This document shows, one piece after another, positions 1 through 52,705 of a stretch of 64,000 nt of DNA. Below the pieces are notes generated by a model, which did not search any database, was not told where the DNA came from, and saw only the letters and a program-made list of their open reading frames with translations. Position 1 is the first letter of the stretch, and every line of letters begins with the position of its first letter. The stretch is from Ecdyonurus torrentis (Eukaryota; Arthropoda; Insecta; Ephemeroptera; Heptageniidae): NCBI GenBank assembly GCA_949318235.1, contig OX439132.1, forward strand, positions 43,650,831 through 43,714,830. The letters run 5' to 3'. A program made the translations under genes and the position numbers.

Positions 1-94
1 AAAATGACACTGGCGGTCACTGACGTCACAGCTCACCCGGTTTACGCGCAAAACAAAAGCGAGCTGTGACGTCAGTGACCGCCAGTGGCATTTT
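1..94. repeat. Short palindromic repeat (MITE-like)
   Basis: Bases 1-34 are the near-perfect reverse complement of 61-94, with one mismatch near the outer end, around a 26-base spacer. Each arm contains TGACGTCA. A transcript would fold into a long hairpin. The left boundary coincides with the window edge, so the element could extend further. I see no coding capacity. A miniature inverted-repeat element is the simplest reading. Confidence 0.75.
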
Positions 95-1586
95 GTGAAT
101 GGAAAATAAATTAGAAATAAATTACTCCGGCCAAATCAACGTTGATTTTCAGGTTTGTTAGGATATTACGCAACTTTTTTGTTCAAGGTGTTTACGCCTT
201 TAACTATTTTTAATTAATATTTTGAAAATCGAAAAATGATGTCACGGGTGTTAAATGGCATAGGAAAAAATGACCACCAGTGACGTCATTTCGCAACTTT
301 CAGAAATTAATTAAAATTCTAATTAAACTAAATTAAAAAAAAAACATTGCAATCTCTTGATTCAGAACAATGTCCCCTTGTAGAATATGAAATAAAATTA
401 CCACCTAATTTTTTAAGTCTTCTTCAATGCACCATTATAAATGTATTATCTTAACAAATGTAACTGAAACACAATTAAAAAATAAATAATATAATTAAAA
501 ATAAGTTCCTTTAATTGTACAATAATTATAACATAATATAAAACTAAAATATTACAATAAACTAAAAACACTTATCGTATAAATTTAAAATACGTAATGT
601 AATAAAAATAAACTTTTAATCGTAGATGAATCATAACATAATACTGTAACATACTGAAGTTTCTTAAGTGAAATGAAATTTTAAAATACTATAATAGCGC
701 TTTATTAACTGAAACTCCCATAATCATAATTCAGCAAAAATTTAAATATAAATAGTTCCAAATTGTATGTTGGTAATTTAGTATTGATCGTAGTTAGAGC
801 GATACTTAACCCTAAAAATGAGTATTTTTTTTTTCTAAAACAATTCAATAGTAATCACTAATCAGTCATTTATTTGGCTTTTTTAGTCCTGGGATAAGTG
901 AGCCCCGCGAGGGTAACGATATAGGGTACTGTTACATGCACTACGAGAGTAAAAAACATGTGCTCCCTGCTCTACCTGCTAAGCTTACCTGAGAAGGTGT
1001 ACAGATTTTTTACTCAGTATACTGTAAAGGAAATCTACTATATCAGAGTTTTCCTCATTATCCTCGTGGGGCTCGCTTATCCTGCGGGCTAGAAAAGTCA
1101 AAGAAACATCTTATTTCTATTGAACTATTTTAGAGAAGAACAAAAAAAAATATATATATTTTTAGGATTGTGTATCGCTTCAATATAATGCATTGAAAGA
1201 GTGTATTGTATGTTGGCAGCATCGGTCCTTACAAAATTGCATTATTTTCAAAGTTTAATAATAAGTACTATGGTTTAAGTTATTTCTACATATTTAATGA
1301 GTTTCGATGTTTCTAAACCTGCCTTAATTTTTTCACACACAGCAATATTTTAAGGTAATATATTTATCGCTTTTTACTGTATTTTATATCAATATAACAA
1401 AATACACAAATATGGAAATTTCCATCAACTGTGATCGAGAGATAAATAATAAAATTGATAAAATAAAAACATGATCCATCACTCTCGTATATACTTGAGA
1501 TACTACCCAAAAAAATAATGTCCATCTGTCAGTTTGATAAATATAGCTTATATAATAATTTATAAGAAAATAAGTTTAGTTTTACG
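95..1586. other. Upstream region of the receptor gene, repeats only
   Basis: No coding exon is apparent. Bases 210-435 belong to a dispersed repeat that recurs at about 9828-9950 and 11105-11335; the shared landmarks are a TGACGTCATTTCG block followed by an 'acaatgtcc' block about 100 bases later. Bases 874-1103 are a MITE-like palindrome whose ends read 'gataagtgagccccgcgagg' and its complement; a diverged copy lies at 53145-53395. The rest is A+T-rich sequence that presumably contains the promoter of the downstream receptor, but I cannot point to a convincing core promoter element. Confidence 0.6.
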
Positions 1587-3947
1587 ATGACCGTCACCGA
1601 GTTACCAAGTGAAAAATCAGACCCAAACTCTGAAAATATTTCATTTTATTCCTCTGTTAAACCTCTAGCAGTTCTAAGCAAGTTTCTTGGTGCTTTTCCT
1701 TTAAAGAATACATTAAGTAAAGATGGTCGCAATCTTGGTTTTACCTGGTTATGTTTGAGTCACTTGTGGGATGTAATCGTGTGCGTTTTTGTAATTGCTG
1801 CTTTCCTGATAGTGTGTTTAGAGTTTTTAACGGACCCGGAATATGTAAATGCTAACACTAACAGTAACAACACATCACTATGGTTGCTCTTTACATGTTA
1901 CTTCGTATCTGTACGTGGAGTTATTCAATTCATCACAGTTCACTTCTACGCACAATATTTTCCCAAGTTATTTCAAATGATAGAAAAATATCATCAAGAA
2001 ATTGGAGTTACGATAATCAAGAAACGTCAATTTCATTGGTTTACAAAATATATATCATTATTATGGACTTTTGGTATTTTATTACTACTTGAACTAACTT
2101 CTATCTATTTTTTCACACAGTTATGTGAAGCTCCTTTATATTTATTTGTATTTATGTTAGCAGGTTTATATGTATTTGCTAATATATGGGAACAATTACC
2201 AATGAATATGTTTGTTTTGATCATCAAGTATTTAATTCATCGCTTTGACGAGATTAGTGACGAAGTGCGTAAACTGCGAGAGAACGTTACTAAAGAATCA
2301 GGAGATGGTCTAGAGAGATTGAGGATTCAATATGGAGCTCTTATTCGTATCGTATCTCAAGTACAGAAATGTTATGGTATACAGTTAGCTTTCAATCTGT
2401 TATTCTTGTTGTTGGACACCGTGCTGCAGTTGTATTTCTTCTTCGGATTCACCTCTAGTCGTAATCTAATTCTTCTCATCCTCGTGCTCTACTACATTAG
2501 TATTACCTTCGTGTTAGCGGCAGTTGTCAATCAATTGGAGCGAACCGTAAGTCATCATTGTTTATTCAACGTAATAATTATTATTATATTTTTGCGTAGG
2601 AGTGGCGAATATAGTTTGTGAATATTATTTTGGAGAACCTTTTAACAAATATGCATAATATAAAAAAGTAGAATTTTACATCAAGAAGTTTGTTATTTTA
2701 TAATATAAAAATCACTGCAAAATGAAGTTAGGGTGTCCAAATATAAAACTTATGTACTTAATAATAATTTGACATTACGTAATATTGGTAATCAAATCAC
2801 TAATATTTTTAATATTGACTTGTTTATGTTTATTTTTTTTTATTATTATTTTTTTATATTTATTAATGAAACTAATTTACTGTTGCTATAGAATGACAAT
2901 TTACTGGAGGAGATTTCTGACTTTGAGTTGAACACTACGTCTAAAGATCAACAAATGCAGGTATTTCGGCAATACAATGTCCTCTATTTAAACCATGCCT
3001 TTATTTGATATGAACTGCTATGACGTTTGTTAACTTTTTTTTTTTTTTTTTAATTAAAATATTGCAAATTTTAAATTTTGTTTCTTTTTTTTTCCCTCTC
3101 TAGATCCAGTGTTTCACTTTGCAAATCGTCGCTCATCCCTTGAAAATTTCAGCGTGTGGTTTTGTTGTCATCAATAACGCGCTCATCTGCTCCGTAAGTA
3201 AAAATTACCATTGTTCTTCATTTAAATAAAATAATTACTTATATATTATTATGATGAGATAAAGATACGAAGCATATTAGTGTATTAACATTATGCATTA
3301 ATTAACTTATAGTTTATATTTAACTCAATAATATACTTCATTCATTCATTCATTCATTCATTAATTCATTCATTCATTCATTCATTCATTCATTCATTCA
3401 TTCATTCATTCATTCATTCATTCATTCATTCATTCATTCATTCATTCATTCATTCATTCATTCATTCATTCATTCATTCATTCATTCATTCATTCATTCA
3501 TTCATTCATTCATTCATTCATTCATTCATTCATTCATTCATTCATTCATTCATTCATTCATTCATTCATTCATTCATTCATTCATTCATTCATTCATTCA
3601 TTCATTCATTCATTCATTCATTCATTCATTCATTCATTCATTCATTCATTCATTCATTCATTCATTCATTCATTCATTCATTCATTCATTCATTCATTCA
3701 TATATAATAATTATGTGCATAAATAAACTAAAATCTTATAATATATAAAACATGAAACACAACACATCACTCCAATGACAACTAAATAAATTTCTCTAAC
3801 AAGCTGGACATAGCAGTATTGTTAATGTCTCAAGCCTTGATGTTCCAGTTGATGGCTGCAATCGCGACATACATTGTGATGCTTGTCCAGTGCATGCCGT
3901 ACATCGAGGCACAGTTCATCAATGTCACTGTACCCTGGACCTCATAA
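1587..3947 (+). CDS. Gustatory receptor-like chemoreceptor (Gr family)
   Basis: Four exons give 420 codons before the stop: 1587-2546, 2892-2960, 3104-3193 and 3804-3947. All three introns are GT-AG and phase 0. The protein has a short polar N terminus, then VKPLxxLSKxLGxFPLKN (about residues 25-42) as in arthropod Gr proteins, then a run of hydrophobic helices consistent with seven membrane spans. The last exon contains TYIVMLVQ, the TYxxxxxQ signature in the seventh span of insect gustatory receptors, and the protein ends about 13 residues later. A length near 400 aa and phase-0 introns towards the C terminus are both usual for the family. It would act as a ligand-gated channel subunit in the dendrite membrane of chemosensory neurons; the ligand cannot be inferred. 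The start ATG has A at -3. An AATAAA at 4141 is a candidate polyadenylation signal. The gene is convergent with the cyclase. Confidence 0.9.
3337..3700. repeat. (TTCA)n microsatellite in receptor intron 3
   Basis: About 91 tandem TTCA units run for 364 bp with a single interruption near 3361 (TTAA in place of TTCA). The near-perfection indicates a young, probably length-polymorphic array. It takes up more than half of the 610 bp third intron of the gustatory receptor gene. Confidence 0.98.
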
Positions 3948-4942
3948 AACACTCCGAAACCCTATGTCATTCTTTTCGATAAGAGATCCTGGCCGCAAAG
4001 AAAAAGTAAAAAATCCTCACGATTTCTATCGTCGTTTTAAAATATATATAGTGAACATATTATAATTGGTTACAATACTAATTATATACTAAGCATTGCA
4101 CTGGGTTATAAGCTTTTTTTTTTCATTGTATCTCATTCTTAATAAAACTCCTTAAATAATTATTTCTATTATGTATAACTCATTGTGAGCTTCTGTAAAG
4201 TCCCTAAAAAACACTAAGTACTCTCACCAAAACCGTTGAAAACAATATGCAGATAAATGGCAATCATAAACACTTAAATAGGAAAAAATTAAGAAGATCT
4301 CTTCTTATGGAGTGAATCTCTCGTAGAGTGAGGTATTTTCTAGGGACTAACTTTGGGAATAATAGAAAAACAACCTTTTTTTTAACTTTTTACAAAATTT
4401 TTATTTTTACTTTTCATTTACAATAATGACGAGATAATGCAGTTCACTACAATGTTGACTAGAATTAATTAAATTTAATAAAATATTATAAAAGAAGAAA
4501 ATATATTATATAAATTAAGACTTAAATTAGAATACACCGCACGAAATAATTTTATAAAAATATTTCCACTATACACAATTTTTTGTTACTATCACAAAAT
4601 TAATAATACGTAAAAGTCTATACATGCATTAAACTGAGTTAATGGTAATTATTATCAAGACTGTGGAGGTAAATTTGTCTGTAAAAATGACAAATATGAT
4701 TATGTATACTATTATTGATGAATGGACACTTTTAAATACTTTTCTGAAAGAATTGTCAAAGTTATAAAGTACTGTACAGTCAGAAAATATGCAAATATAA
4801 AGTAAAAGGATCGTAAGTTGCAACAGTGAGTTAAATTCGGTTTAACTAAACGAGGTTTAAACCCAACAATAATTAAACTGAGGTTAAACCAGGTTTAAAT
4901 GTTTGCAACTTATAGGAGGTAAGAACTGAGACATTGATTGCT

Positions 4943-5101
4943 TATGTTTACTCAAAAAACGGAAATGGAAGTGCCGGAAGAGGAAACCACGTGACGGTAA
5001 AAGTGGCCTAGCTTGCTGCTGGCACCAACTTTTCTCCCACCTTTACCGTCACGTGGTTTCCTTTTCCGGCACTTGCTTTTCCGTTTTTTAGAGTAAACAT
5101 A
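4943..5101. repeat. Palindromic MITE-like element
   Basis: The left arm begins TATGTTTACTC and the right arm ends with its complement. The arms share CGGAAATGGAAGTGCCGGAA-type sequence and a CACGTG-containing core (CCACGTGACGGTAAA), separated by about 35 bases. The arms are about 60 bp with few mismatches. No coding sequence. Confidence 0.8.
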
Positions 5102-5256
5102 CGTACTCAAATTGTTTTTCTTAACTTTTTGTTTATGTCAACAATATAAATAAATTATGCTTTCTGTAGATGATTTTTATAAATAGTGGTTTCAAAATTT
5201 ACTTTTTTAAAACTAATTGGTCACAATCAACATTTATACATAAATATGCGAAACTC

Positions 5257-5456
5257 ACACGGACAAAAATAACTACGTAATAATATGCTAGCACATTTTC
5301 TTTGATACAGCATAATCTTGGCTATACTGCATAATTAATGTTACAAAGCATAACTATTACGTTGTGCAGTATGATTATATATTGTTCTAATTTAGCATTA
5401 TTTATGCTATAATAGAATAAATGCAGCATAAATTGCGTAATTTATTTTTTCCGTGT
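5257..5456. repeat. MITE family 1, copy 1 (ACACGGACAAAAATAA ends)
   Basis: A 200 bp A+T-rich element with terminal inverted repeats: left ACACGGACAAAAATAACTACG, right ending AATTTATTTTTTCCGTGT. Internally it is rich in GCATAA/TTATGC words. Other copies in this window lie at 7617-7957, 18402-18772, 19458-19665, 21990-22187 and 27176-27380. It has no coding capacity, so it must be moved by an enzyme encoded elsewhere, if it is mobile at all. Confidence 0.8.
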
Positions 5457-5909
5457 ATGTATTATAATATTGTAGCTAATTTTAATAGCCTGTATATTAT
5501 GGACTATGTAAAGTTTGAAATGTGTAGTAAAATGATAATGTTTTAATTTTACGACAAAAAGTTCATGCATAGCTATCTACTTGAAGTAGAGTTTATGTAA
5601 AATAATTGTATATCAAAAGAGATGCACTATAATACGTGATTAACGTTTTTTTTTTTTTTTTTTTTTTTTTTTGGCTTTGTATCCATCACAGATCATCAGA
5701 ATAACTATAGTCACGAGTTTGTGGAAGTCAATTTTAATTGAAAGGTATTTACGTTAATGGAATGTGTGCAAGAAATATATTAACGAGTAAATCACTGGGA
5801 ATTTCACAAACAGCTTTTCATTGTCTTTCGTATAGAGGTGTAAAGCATGCACAGGAAGTCTGAGTTATCCCTATTTACTTCATCACTTGACCTTTGACCT
5901 TGACAAAGA

Positions 5910-30517
<24,608 letters not shown>

Positions 30518-30933
30518 TTGTTTATTTTGAGTTATCACTAGAACACGAGAAATAGGTTCACCATCAAGTGTCTTATTATTTCAGCGCACATGATGCTTGT
30601 ACACAGCACACAATATACTGAGTGAATGAGTATAAAGCTGATGTAGCTTACGCTACCGTGAGACTCTCAGCCGCGAGGAGGTGGGGGAGACCCCTCCACT
30701 TCGCGATATATATATATCCATGATTTGGAATATTTTACATTAATAATTACGTCACTTTGTTTTCCCATGCTTTTTTTTTTCTTTTTGTAGTAATCGGTAA
30801 TTCACCTATGCATAATTTATGGTGGATCTCCGAAATAAATACGCAAATTCAAATTTTCTCGTGTTATACAAAGAAATAATTTACCAACATATTTTGCAAT
30901 TTATAACTAATATCAATACAGAATATACTGTGT

Positions 30934-30934
30934 T

Positions 30935-31017
<83 letters not shown>

Positions 31018-31110
31018 ATGTGCATGTGTGTGTATGTGTATGTGTGTGCATGTGTGCATGTGTGTGTGTCTGTGTGTGTGTATATGTGTATGTGTGTGCA
31101 TGTGTGTGTG
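30934..31110. repeat. (GT)n microsatellite, interrupted
   Basis: About 40 pure GT units, then about 100 bp of GT interrupted by CAT, TAT and CTG. This is a typical ageing dinucleotide array. Confidence 0.97.
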
Positions 31111-31608
31111 ATACATATACATATGCAATTTTTTTATCATATGATTAAAAAATTAAAAACCCTAACCCAATATTCACTTTTTTTTTTGCAGCTAACACAA
31201 TTTTTCAGCGTATTTTACGGAATTATAATTCCTGTGTGCTTAAATTGCAACTAAAAAAAAGTTAAAAAAAAAAGAAGCCTATTTACATCTTATTTGACAG
31301 TTCTTGAAAGTCATGTATCAATAATCAATATCGACTTACAATTAATATCACTCTATATAAAACAAATTGCATCAAATTGATTATAATCTTACTTTTTTTT
31401 TTTTTGCCAAATTAAATAGAAAATTATTGTAACTCATTTATTATTAAACAAATAATTAAGCTGTCATAAAAAAAAGTTGCCCTGAAATTTTATCACATTT
31501 TCTTTGTACTAGTTTATATTGCAAGATAATTTTTTTCCTGCTAAAACTGGGTTAATCTTATTGGTTTTGTCCTAACGCTAGAGTTTTGATGTTTTCATAG
31601 AAGAGAGA

Positions 31609-31672
<64 letters not shown>

Positions 31673-33055
31673 AAGTTGATAAGACAATTACGTAAAGAGA
31701 CAAACTTGAGTGACGGTAATTTGTGTTAAGTAACATCGATGACAACGAATAGTGAAGCTCTATCGAGGGAAAACGTTTTGCTTACTATAGTACTATAAAA
31801 CTTCGAGTCATGGACATATAATGCACGAGGATATAAACATAACTGGCATGACAATAACAATATGTAAAAATGTCTATTTTTATATATTGTGTATCCGTTA
31901 ATATCTATTATATAAAATTCTATTTTTATGAAAGTAATTTACGATTGAATTCTTTAAATTCATTAGAAATCATCGAAGCAATCATTTGATGCAATTTAAC
32001 ACGTGAACGACATAGTATCCATGTGTGCCAAAAAAAATAAAAATAATAATAATAATAGTTTATGATCCCTCTAGTTTAATTGTGATCCCTCTATATGCCA
32101 CCTGCAGTTTCTAACAGATAATTGGTTAGTGGATTATTCTCACCTTCACCTTGAATCAAGTAGGATTCCGGTGTTGGTGTTACAGAAGAAAAAAAGAAAA
32201 AAAAACTCATAATAATAATAGGCCTATACATATTTTTTGATTTTTTGATTTTTTTTTTTTTTTTTTGCGTTTAATAACATTAAAATTAGTCCAATTTTTA
32301 TGTACATGTTATTATTATGTATAATGTAACATTAATCATGTAGATTAAACTTGTCCTTTTCCCATAGTTTTTTTTTCTCGTTTAGGTGTAGGGGCGAATT
32401 ATCCAATTAAAATTGCTTATGAGATAATATAATAAAAATAAATAAATACACACATTGTGAAACTCTATAAAGGGATAGTTAAGAATATTTGGTGACAAAG
32501 CTATAACATTAAAGTACATTATAGAAATTCCCAAGTATTTTAGCCTCATAAGAATTTTCAATATATATATTTCCATTGTTGAAAGTTCACGAATTAAATG
32601 CATGTTATTTTAGTGAGAATAATTCAACAATATATATACAAATAAATTTTCAGAATACTTCTATTCAGTATCTTCTTTTAGGCTAGGGACTTATATATAT
32701 TTGAGACTTTGTCTGAAACGGGGAATCAATATCTGCGCTCTTCATTAATATAATTAATTAGTAATTACATAATCTATAAATAAATATTTAAAAATAATTT
32801 AAAAACTACAATTCTATATTATTAATTGTGTGTTCAACATTTAATTTAAATTAACGCAAGTGAATTTTAATTGCAATTCATGAAATTACTAATTTAATTT
32901 TATATAAGAATTAAGAAGTCTTATAGAATCATTATGCGTATAATTTTTAATTATTAAATACTTCATATAAAATTAGGTTGAATGACGGTAAAAATTCTTT
33001 CTTTTGTATTTTTATTTTGTATATTTATGATATCATTCATATATATATATATATA

Positions 33056-33232
33056 CAGGGTCGGACTGGCCATAAGAGCAAGTCCGCAATTGCGGACGTG
33101 GCCCCCCCTGTTTGGAGGCCCCTAAGGCCCAAAAAGGGGCGTAACTAGGGTGTTACGCCCCCTTTGTGGCCCCTTAAGAGGGTGTTACACCCCTTTTGCG
33201 GACGAGGCCCCTTGATTGCCAGTCCGACCCTG
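33056..33232. mobile_element. hAT-like MITE (CAGGGTCGGACTGG ends)
   Basis: A 177 bp element with terminal inverted repeats CAGGGTCGGACTGGC / GCCAGTCCGACCCTG, flanked on both sides by TATATATA. CAG-starting ends and an 8 bp duplication fit hAT elements. Because the flanks are TA repeats, the duplication length is ambiguous. The interior is G+C-rich with repeated 'gttac(g/a)cccc' blocks and no transposase. Confidence 0.75.
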
Positions 33233-35595
33233 TATATATATATATACCATGGCTAAACTTAAGATTGCAAAAACTATTGATTAAAAAATTTAAAAACAAT
33301 AATACTAATCTAATAATAAATATAGGTGTATGATAAAAATTGAAGATGCATGTAATAAAAAAAAAAAAGAAGTGTTTTCAAAAGTGTGTGTGGTGTGCAA
33401 TAATAATATAATATAGGGTATATGCGCTTGACGTCATACTGATTGCGCTTTGACGCCATATTAGAGCAATGAATAACTTTGGCCAGCATTGGAAAAACGA
33501 AGTTTTTTTACTGTATTCTCTTTGTAAAAGTAGTTATTTTTTTTGGGTTTTCTTCGTATTATTTTTCGCATATACTTGGAGAAAAAAAAAAAAAAAAAAA
33601 GAACTAGTTCCACCTTTGTCAACAGCATCTATATTCTCAAAAATATTTCTTACAAGATGGTATTTTTAAACTACCCATATGTGACAATTTCCATTTTTCC
33701 ATGTTATTTAGTGGTCAGTGCTCACATATATGGCGTCGATCGACTTATAATTTGCATGCAACCAGCAACCACTATACTATATTATTATACTATAATATAT
33801 CTTGGCGTATTACGCGATGTACTGTACATTGTAATTTTGTAAAGATTTTTTTTTTTTACCAAAATGTCTCAAGGACGAAACTTAAATAAAATTATAATAA
33901 TTTATTGATTCTAATCCATATGCTAAAGAATTTATTTCTTTGTGGTACTTTTTTTGATGGATTTTCCTGCTGTTCAACAAATATATATGTTCATAAATAT
34001 GCATTAGTCTTGTCTCCGTTATGACGCAAGTTGGCTGAGATTCAGTGAGGAAAACACGGAAAAGTGACGTCTAGCTCCTGAGAGTTTAAGTGTTTAGAAC
34101 ACACCGGGGCTGACGATCGCCAAGCGAATTGCGTAAATACTTCAGTGATTATATGCACGCACAACATTTTTGTCTTTCTCATGTATTAAATGAAGTAATA
34201 TATTGAAGAAATGTTTCTTTTATCTTATCATATATTAATAATCTTTCAAAGTTAATATGTTTCTTAATTAAGTGGACTTTTATCATGCAAAAATTATTTA
34301 TTTATTTTATTATATGATTCAACATTTTTAGTTTGAATTTAAAATAAATACTCTTCAATTTTCTATTATGATGATGAAGTTGCAACACATCGACCTTTGA
34401 TTAAATTTCTTTTACGCATACAGTCATACCGTTTTTTATTTGTTATTTTTATATAATATCTTGATTTGTTAATCGATAGAATGAATGAATTGTTCGAATT
34501 ACGTATTTCTCTGTTCTCTCTCTCTCTCTCTCCCTCTCTCTATGTGTCACTCTCTCTTCATCGATATACTATATAATTTTTATTTAAACAATATGTCAAA
34601 TTTCTTTTAGTTCTTCAATTTCTAACATTGTCATTTCTTTCAATTTGAGAACTCAAACTTATATATAATTATAAATATTTATTTTATGCGCATATAATAT
34701 AATATGTAAATATGTTGAAGTTGCACGTATTATAGAAAAAAAAAATAGTATACTTTGACCCAATGTAAAAATAACATACATGGGCAAAACATTGAATAAT
34801 TCATATACATGCAGGAGCAAATTTTTAAGTTGAATTGATCTGCTTTATACCCCTTATTTCCCCTATTAACTATATTATTTAAACGATTTCTTCAAAAATG
34901 TTGTTCAATTATTAATTTTAATTGCAGTTATCCATTTTTTGCATAATAACACACAATCACTAAATATTGTTATTATTTTTAATATCAAACCCCTATACTA
35001 ACGTCTCACTATCTGCACTCCTTTTTCTTATAAACTTAAAATTTCACTAGCTAATTTTATTCAAGTTAATTTTATGCAAATTTTACACTATCAATAAATT
35101 TAAAACTAAAACATGTTTTCAGTGTGCATGAAATAAAACGATTCAGCGTCAAAAGTTTTATTATTATTATTTTTTATTGCACGATGCGTATAAGTTACTT
35201 TTTTACTTAAAAATTAATTTCTTTTGGCTTTTATATTTTATATGGCCATACAATGCAATCAGATGGAGATTTCAGTTGACGCAAAACTCCACTTAAATAC
35301 ATGTTGTTCCCATATGTCAATAGAAATTCATTTTTTAAGTATAAACTGACCTTACATGCATGCATGCATTTACCATGACGATTGACGACGCATAGCATTC
35401 GGGAGGTGTACGATTGATGTGCATTGCACCCGTGCAGCCTGCCTAGTCGAGTTTCCACGGTTTCTCTCTAGGCTAGCTGTCATGGTGAATGCTGGACTAT
35501 GTATTTAGGCCGTGACCGGCACGGGACTTGATTAGTAAAGGTGTAGCACAAAAAAACAATGACATTTTTTTTTTTTTTTAAAATTTTAAACTCAC

Positions 35596-35720
35596 AAAAG
35601 TCGCAGTGCTCTATGTAGCGAAAGCAGGAGGAGAATTGGTGCTCATGTTCTCCACGTGACTTGATGAATAATGCGGAACACGTGCGATGAGGTCGCTAAT
35701 ATTCCCATGGTCTTTGCCAA
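35596..35720 (-). other. Candidate 5' non-coding exon of the cyclase gene
   Basis: On the minus strand a less A+T-rich block ends at a strong donor (exon ...CGACTTTT, then GTGAGT). The next downstream acceptor of the right kind is TTCTCGTGTTCTAG just before 30537, twenty bases ahead of the cyclase ATG at 30517. Joining the two would give a leader with a short upstream frame of 11 codons. The 5' boundary is unknown. This is inference from splice signals and base composition only; 35231-35458 could be an alternative first exon. Confidence 0.3.
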
Positions 35721-37161
35721 TAACACCTCACTGCATCACTTCACTTCACACTCTCAACTAATAACTGACACTTATAATTTTTAAATATCTCACAATTATC
35801 TCATGTGGCTTTGATATCAAGATTACATTATACCCACGCTATATCATCGCATTGACGTTTTAGTTCATCGTTACTCCTCGTATTTCATTCTTCAACGACT
35901 TTTTTTCTTTCTCTTCAAGTAACGTCATTAAATTAACAACTCAATATTTAAAAGATTAAATAATAAAAATTTTTACTTAAAATTATCAAAAAAACATCTA
36001 ATACGTTATTTATGAAGAAGAAAAAAAAATCTAGAGGCTCTAGACGAGACGGGTTTGATAACCTCTGATTATTACGGGTTGTAAGTAAGCGAATATTTTT
36101 AAATGACGTCAGTATACTTAATCCAGTTAATTATTTTAGTAATAAACGATTCATTATTATTTTTTTGAGTAATCATGATACTAGAAATTCTTCCTTTTTT
36201 TAGGCATTTGTGTTATTATAAACAATATAATGTTGCCCAAAGTATATCGACTTCAAAATCTAAAATTGCATAATTTTGTCTATAGTCATCAGTTGAAATA
36301 TTCAAAACAAGTACCGAAGAAAAAGACCGCCAAAATAACTACGAAATACACACCTAGAAAATACAGTATGTTAAAAATACACATGAAACTTAAAATATAT
36401 ATTGCTTAAATTATAATTTATGAAATAGACAATTTCTATTTTATCTTTCTTTTTATTTCGTGATATTATAATAATTATATTACTTTTGCATCAACAGCAC
36501 GAGCTACGCTCTCGGAAGTTTTGAAATTGTAAGACTATATTTTTTATGATCGTACGATACAAAAACGTTAAATAAAATTAAAGAGAGAGAGAGAGAGAGA
36601 GAGATTAAAATACGTGGGTTACGAGAATGGTGACTAATTAATTACTCATAGTGGGTGAGTAAGAAAATATTTAACACACTTTTACTATATTTGGAGAACG
36701 TGCAGTATTTAAGATATACAGTACACTTTATTTTCTTTATTCTACTACTGTACGAGTTTCATTCATTTCATAACTACCAATAATATCAACTATAAGTTTT
36801 CATATTTAGTTAAACGTTATTGCAAATTTCGCTTCTGTCTCTCTCTTCGATCGCTTTTAATTCTTCTTCTTTTTTGAAGCGACCAAACTTACACTATTCC
36901 CCTGCATAATTAGGACTAGTAAATATAATGACAAATTTTTCCTTAAAATAAAACAATTATTGCAACTTGACATATTTATTTATTTACTTACGATATGATA
37001 GACATATAACATGAATACAATAGAATGCATACATATTTATATCTGAAAAAAACTTTTTATCTTTGAGTGTCATCACAGTATTCTTATGTATACAATTCGA
37101 ACGAGCGAGCGAGCATAACTTATAACTAGACAGAGTATATCAATGAATTAAGGCACAACAA

Positions 37162-51959
<14,798 letters not shown>

Positions 51960-52705
51960 AGTTTCCCAATCAATGTGATTGTGTCTGGTTGCAGACAGAC
52001 GTGGATAAAGTCACCAATTCTTTGTTCAAAACCTTGACACCCGGCAAAATTCCGACGATTCGGTTCCCGGTTGGCGACGTCTCGTTTACTGCGCAATCAC
52101 GTCTGCGCATCCCACATGTCGACGAACTGCCACGCCCATTTCCCGCGAAAAAAGTATAAAAAAAATGTGGAGTAAGCACTAAGCAAGTTAGCAAGTATGG
52201 AATAAATTTATGATCTGTTCAAAGGTTGCACAACGTAAAACGAAATTTAGAAATGAGCTCACAGATAATCAGCAAACGACACGTCATACATAATGTGTCC
52301 ATGCCTCAAACAAAAATCAAGGATTTTCTTTATGATAACGGCAGCTATTTTTAAGAGTCCAGTCCACTTACTGTATGACATCGATCTTAACAAAATAAAT
52401 ACTTTCCTTCCTTTCTTTACTTATTTTATTTAAGTCCAATGACTTGCACATGAACCTTGCAACTTGCAACTTTTAAATTACTTTATAAACACGAGATTCA
52501 GAAAAGGATAAAATGCCAACACAGCATGAGAAAAACATATATAAATAAGTGCGCCCTCCCCCCTTTTTATTAAATACAAATTTGAAGAAATAAAACACCA
52601 AGTTTAGACATCAGCAGATACAACTTTAATACAGGAAATAAAGTCATTTCAATATTTCAAATTTATAATTATAATATAAGAAAAAAACAAATCAGTTACA
52701 AAAAA
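51960..52705. promoter_or_regulatory. Spacer between importin-4 and eIF3i; importin-4 promoter
   Basis: 746 bp separates the importin-4 start codon from the eIF3i stop codon, with both genes on the minus strand. Bases about 51990-52150 are clearly more G+C-rich than the surroundings, which fits a TATA-less housekeeping promoter, but I see no decisive core element. The eIF3i 3' UTR occupies the right side; an AATAAA on the minus strand near 52570 is the likely polyadenylation signal. Confidence 0.5.

Larger units (their letters stand above)
3948..5909. other. Convergent intergenic region between receptor and cyclase
   Basis: No gene is seen. Contents are the probable receptor 3' UTR (AATAAA at 4141), a palindrome at 4943-5101, one copy of the ACACGGACAAAAATAA MITE family at 5257-5456, and a poly-T run around 5646-5672. 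The 3' ends of both flanking genes face this interval, so both 3' UTRs must lie here. Confidence 0.7.
30539..37161. other. Intergenic region between cyclase and importin-4
   Basis: 6.6 kb without a recognisable protein-coding gene. Contents: a (GT)n array at 30934-31110; (GA)n plus poly-A at 31601-31670; a hAT-like MITE at 33056-33232; and a repeat related to 28190-28460 at 33415-33730. Bases 35230-35720 are less A+T-rich and hold a candidate 5' non-coding exon. The importin-4 3' UTR lies at its right end; AATAAA occurs on the minus strand near 36980. Confidence 0.7.

Noticed and set aside
3337..3700. Possible CRISPR-like array from regular repeats
   Set aside because: It is a simple tetranucleotide microsatellite with no spacers, in a eukaryotic intron.
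30819..31254. Cys/Val- and His/Thr-rich frames
   Set aside because: Translations of the (GT)n microsatellite.
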